A stretch of DNA of 15,572 nucleotides from Flavobacteriales bacterium (GTDB taxonomy: Bacteria; Bacteroidota; Bacteroidia; Flavobacteriales_D; Sanyastnellaceae), in contig JAPKAW010000023.1 in the NCBI GenBank assembly GCA_028825055.1, positions 1 through 15,572 on the forward strand. The letters are read 5' to 3'. Of the stretch, positions 14,106 to 15,572 are shown in pieces (position 1 is the first letter of the stretch; every line of letters starts with the position of its first letter). The notes below the pieces were generated by a model, which was not told the origin of the DNA, ran no database searches, and saw only the letters and a list, made by a program, of their open reading frames with translations. The translations under genes were made by a program, and so were the position numbers.

Positions 14106-15572
14106 TCAATCTACCTCTAGAACCCAGGCCGTCCAGGCGGGCACTTCAAGCGTGATAGAGGCAGCCATGCGCTCTCCGGTCAATGCGTTGGTCAGACGTG
14201 CATCTGCAGGAAGCACTTCGTGAAAACGGGACAAATCCAAGGTCTCTGACAAATCGCCTTGATTCAAGATCACCATGATTTTCTGATCCTCATTGAATCG
14301 GAAATACACATAGGTACCGGCCTCCGGCACGTAATGCTTGACGTAACCTCCATGAACCGCTGAAGCGGTCTTGCGCCATTGTAGCAACTCGCTGAATTCT
14401 GTCTGAAAGTTCAAGGCTTCTGCAGTCAAGCCCTCACCGGTAAACGCATTCACCGCATCGCCCTTCCACCCCCCAGGAAAATCACTGCGGATATTGCCGT
14501 GGCTATCGTCTCCGGTATTGGACATGAGAAACTCGGTACCATAGTAGAATTGCGGAGTACCGCGCATCGTCGCAACAAACACCAGAGCCAATCGAGTTTT
14601 ACGGGCATCGTCTCCCAACTGGGTATGGATCCGGCTCATATCGTGGTTGTCCGGGAAAATGATGTGGTCGTCCGGATGCTCATACAGAAAATCATTGCCC
14701 AGCATCTCATACAAACGGACCCAATTGGAATGCCAGGCCTCCTCTTCCGTGAGGCTTTTGACCAACGCATCGTGGAGCGGAAAATCGAGCAATCCTGGCA
14801 AACATGAGGTGTAGCCATTGGCATTCACCTGATCGCGCTGCCAGTAGGCCAATACCGCCGGATTCAAACTCCATTCTTCCCCACAGATATTGAATTCCGG
14901 ATAGGCCGCCATGATTTCACACGTCCAGCGGCTCATGAATTCCGCATCCGAATACGGGTAGGTGTCCATCCGAATTCCGCCGAGGCCCAGATACTCAATC
15001 CACCAGATGGTATTTTGAATCAGGTAATCCCCCAACAAAGGTTGGCGCTGGTTCAAATCAGGCATGGTTTCCACAAACCATCCGTCTGTGAAGGCCTGAA
15101 CGTCCGATTGTGCGGCATAGGGATCCCGCAAAGACGTGCGTCGGTGTGTGGTGGGCGCGAAGGTTCCTCCGTGATTGATCCAATCTTCGGTGGGCGGATC
15201 TGCAATCCAGGGATGCTCATCGCCGCAGTGATTCATGATCATGTCCATGATCACCTTCATGTCCCGATCGCGGGCTGCGTCCGCCAACTCCCGGTATTCA
15301 GCATTCGTTCCAAAACGCGGATCTACGCGGTAGTAATCGGTCGTAGAATAGCCGTGGTAAGACCACTGGGGTTGGTCATTCTCCAAAATGGGATTCAGCC
15401 AAATGGCCGTAAATCCCATGCGATCTAAGTAGTCGAGGTGCGCTTCAATTCCGGCAACATCCCCCCCATGGCGGCCGTGATCATCTTCGCGACTCACGCC
15501 TTCACGGAGCCCCTTGACCTCATCGTTGTCCGGATTGCCATTGGCAAAACGGTCGGGTGTAATGAGGCAAAT
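14106..15572 (-). CDS. GH13 alpha-amylase family enzyme, neopullulanase/cyclomaltodextrinase type (5' end missing)
   Basis: The last 488 residues are present; the start is beyond the right edge, because the frame is open through ITPDRFANGNPDNDE to base 15572. The PDRFANG and HGRHGGDVAGIEAHLDYL signatures match neopullulanase/cyclomaltodextrinase/SusA-type enzymes, which hydrolyse cyclodextrins, pullulan or maltooligosaccharides. All catalytic regions are intact (fragment numbering): DMIMNHCG (region I, about 110-117), GIRMDTYPY with nucleophile Asp203 (region II), ICGEEW with acid/base Glu232 (region III), FPDNHD with Asp311 (region IV). A C-terminal beta domain ends at AWTAWVLEVD. The usual N-terminal beta domain and any signal peptide lie outside the window, so cellular location is unknown. 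No SusC/SusD genes are visible here, so a starch-use locus cannot be confirmed. An initiation codon inside the window (GTG 15497) would cut off the conserved PDRFANG part and is rejected. Confidence 0.93.
   Translation of the reverse strand: MCLITPDRFANGNPDNDEVKGLREGVSREDDHGRHGGDVAGIEAHLDYLDRMGFTAIWLNPILENDQPQWSYHGYSTTDYYRVDPRFGTNAEYRELADAARDRDMKVIMDMIMNHCGDEHPWIADPPTEDWINHGGTFAPTTHRRTSLRDPYAAQSDVQAFTDGWFVETMPDLNQRQPLLGDYLIQNTIWWIEYLGLGGIRMDTYPYSDAEFMSRWTCEIMAAYPEFNICGEEWSLNPAVLAYWQRDQVNANGYTSCLPGLLDFPLHDALVKSLTEEEAWHSNWVRLYEMLGNDFLYEHPDDHIIFPDNHDMSRIHTQLGDDARKTRLALVFVATMRGTPQFYYGTEFLMSNTGDDSHGNIRSDFPGGWKGDAVNAFTGEGLTAEALNFQTEFSELLQWRKTASAVHGGYVKHYVPEAGTYVYFRFNEDQKIMVILNQGDLSETLDLSRFHEVLPADARLTNALTGERMAASITLEVPAWTAWVLEVD

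Noticed and set aside
15477..15497. GTG at 15497 as the start of the amylase
   Set aside because: The frame continues upstream to the window edge and encodes the conserved PDRFANG motif, so the gene is truncated by the window.
1..15572. CRISPR array, insertion sequence, toxin-antitoxin or defence system
   Set aside because: No regularly spaced repeats, transposase, terminal repeats with target duplications, or defence-type domains were found on either strand.

Overview
The window looks like the chromosome of a Bacteroidota bacterium, probably of the Flavobacteriales and plausibly marine. The evidence is a type IX secretion (T9SS) C-terminal sorting domain, a Fibrobacter-type major paralogous (FISUMP) domain beside a GCTDxxACNxDxxATxDDGSC-type repeat, Bacteroidota-type sigma factors, a TTG/TAnnTTTG promoter and a general lack of Shine-Dalgarno sequences. 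By eye, GC content is near one half and coding density is high. I found no mobile element, CRISPR array, tRNA or rRNA.

Left part (1-6056, all minus strand). Reading leftwards from 6056, the order is sppA (signal peptide peptidase), a small lipoprotein, a secreted trypsin-fold protease with a T9SS sorting domain, a membrane family 2 glycosyltransferase, and the first 38 codons of an RNA polymerase sigma factor cut by the window edge. The lipoprotein and protease genes overlap by 8 bp and the protease-glycosyltransferase gap is 33 bp, so the last four may be one transcript. The theme is cell envelope and secretion.

Middle (6174-11129). folK, a deoxynucleoside kinase gene and a Gfo/Idh/MocA (GH109-like) gene run on the plus strand. 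They meet sucD head-on, with the two stop codons sharing a TTAA. sucD and mnmE diverge from a 51-bp gap. These are housekeeping genes for folate, nucleotide salvage, the TCA cycle and tRNA modification.

Right part (11198-15572). A secreted LamG/FISUMP protein lies next to a broken ECF sigma factor gene. That gene is frameshifted exactly at a (GATCA)3 tandem repeat; with two copies the frame reopens. A good ECF-type promoter (TGTAAC-N16-CGTC) remains upstream of it. A PhnA/YjdM-type zinc-ribbon gene follows on the plus strand, converging on a GH13 alpha-amylase (neopullulanase/cyclomaltodextrinase type) that runs off the right edge.

The most interesting point is the damaged or switchable sigma factor with its intact autoregulatory-type promoter. 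I did not see a clearly new multigene system.
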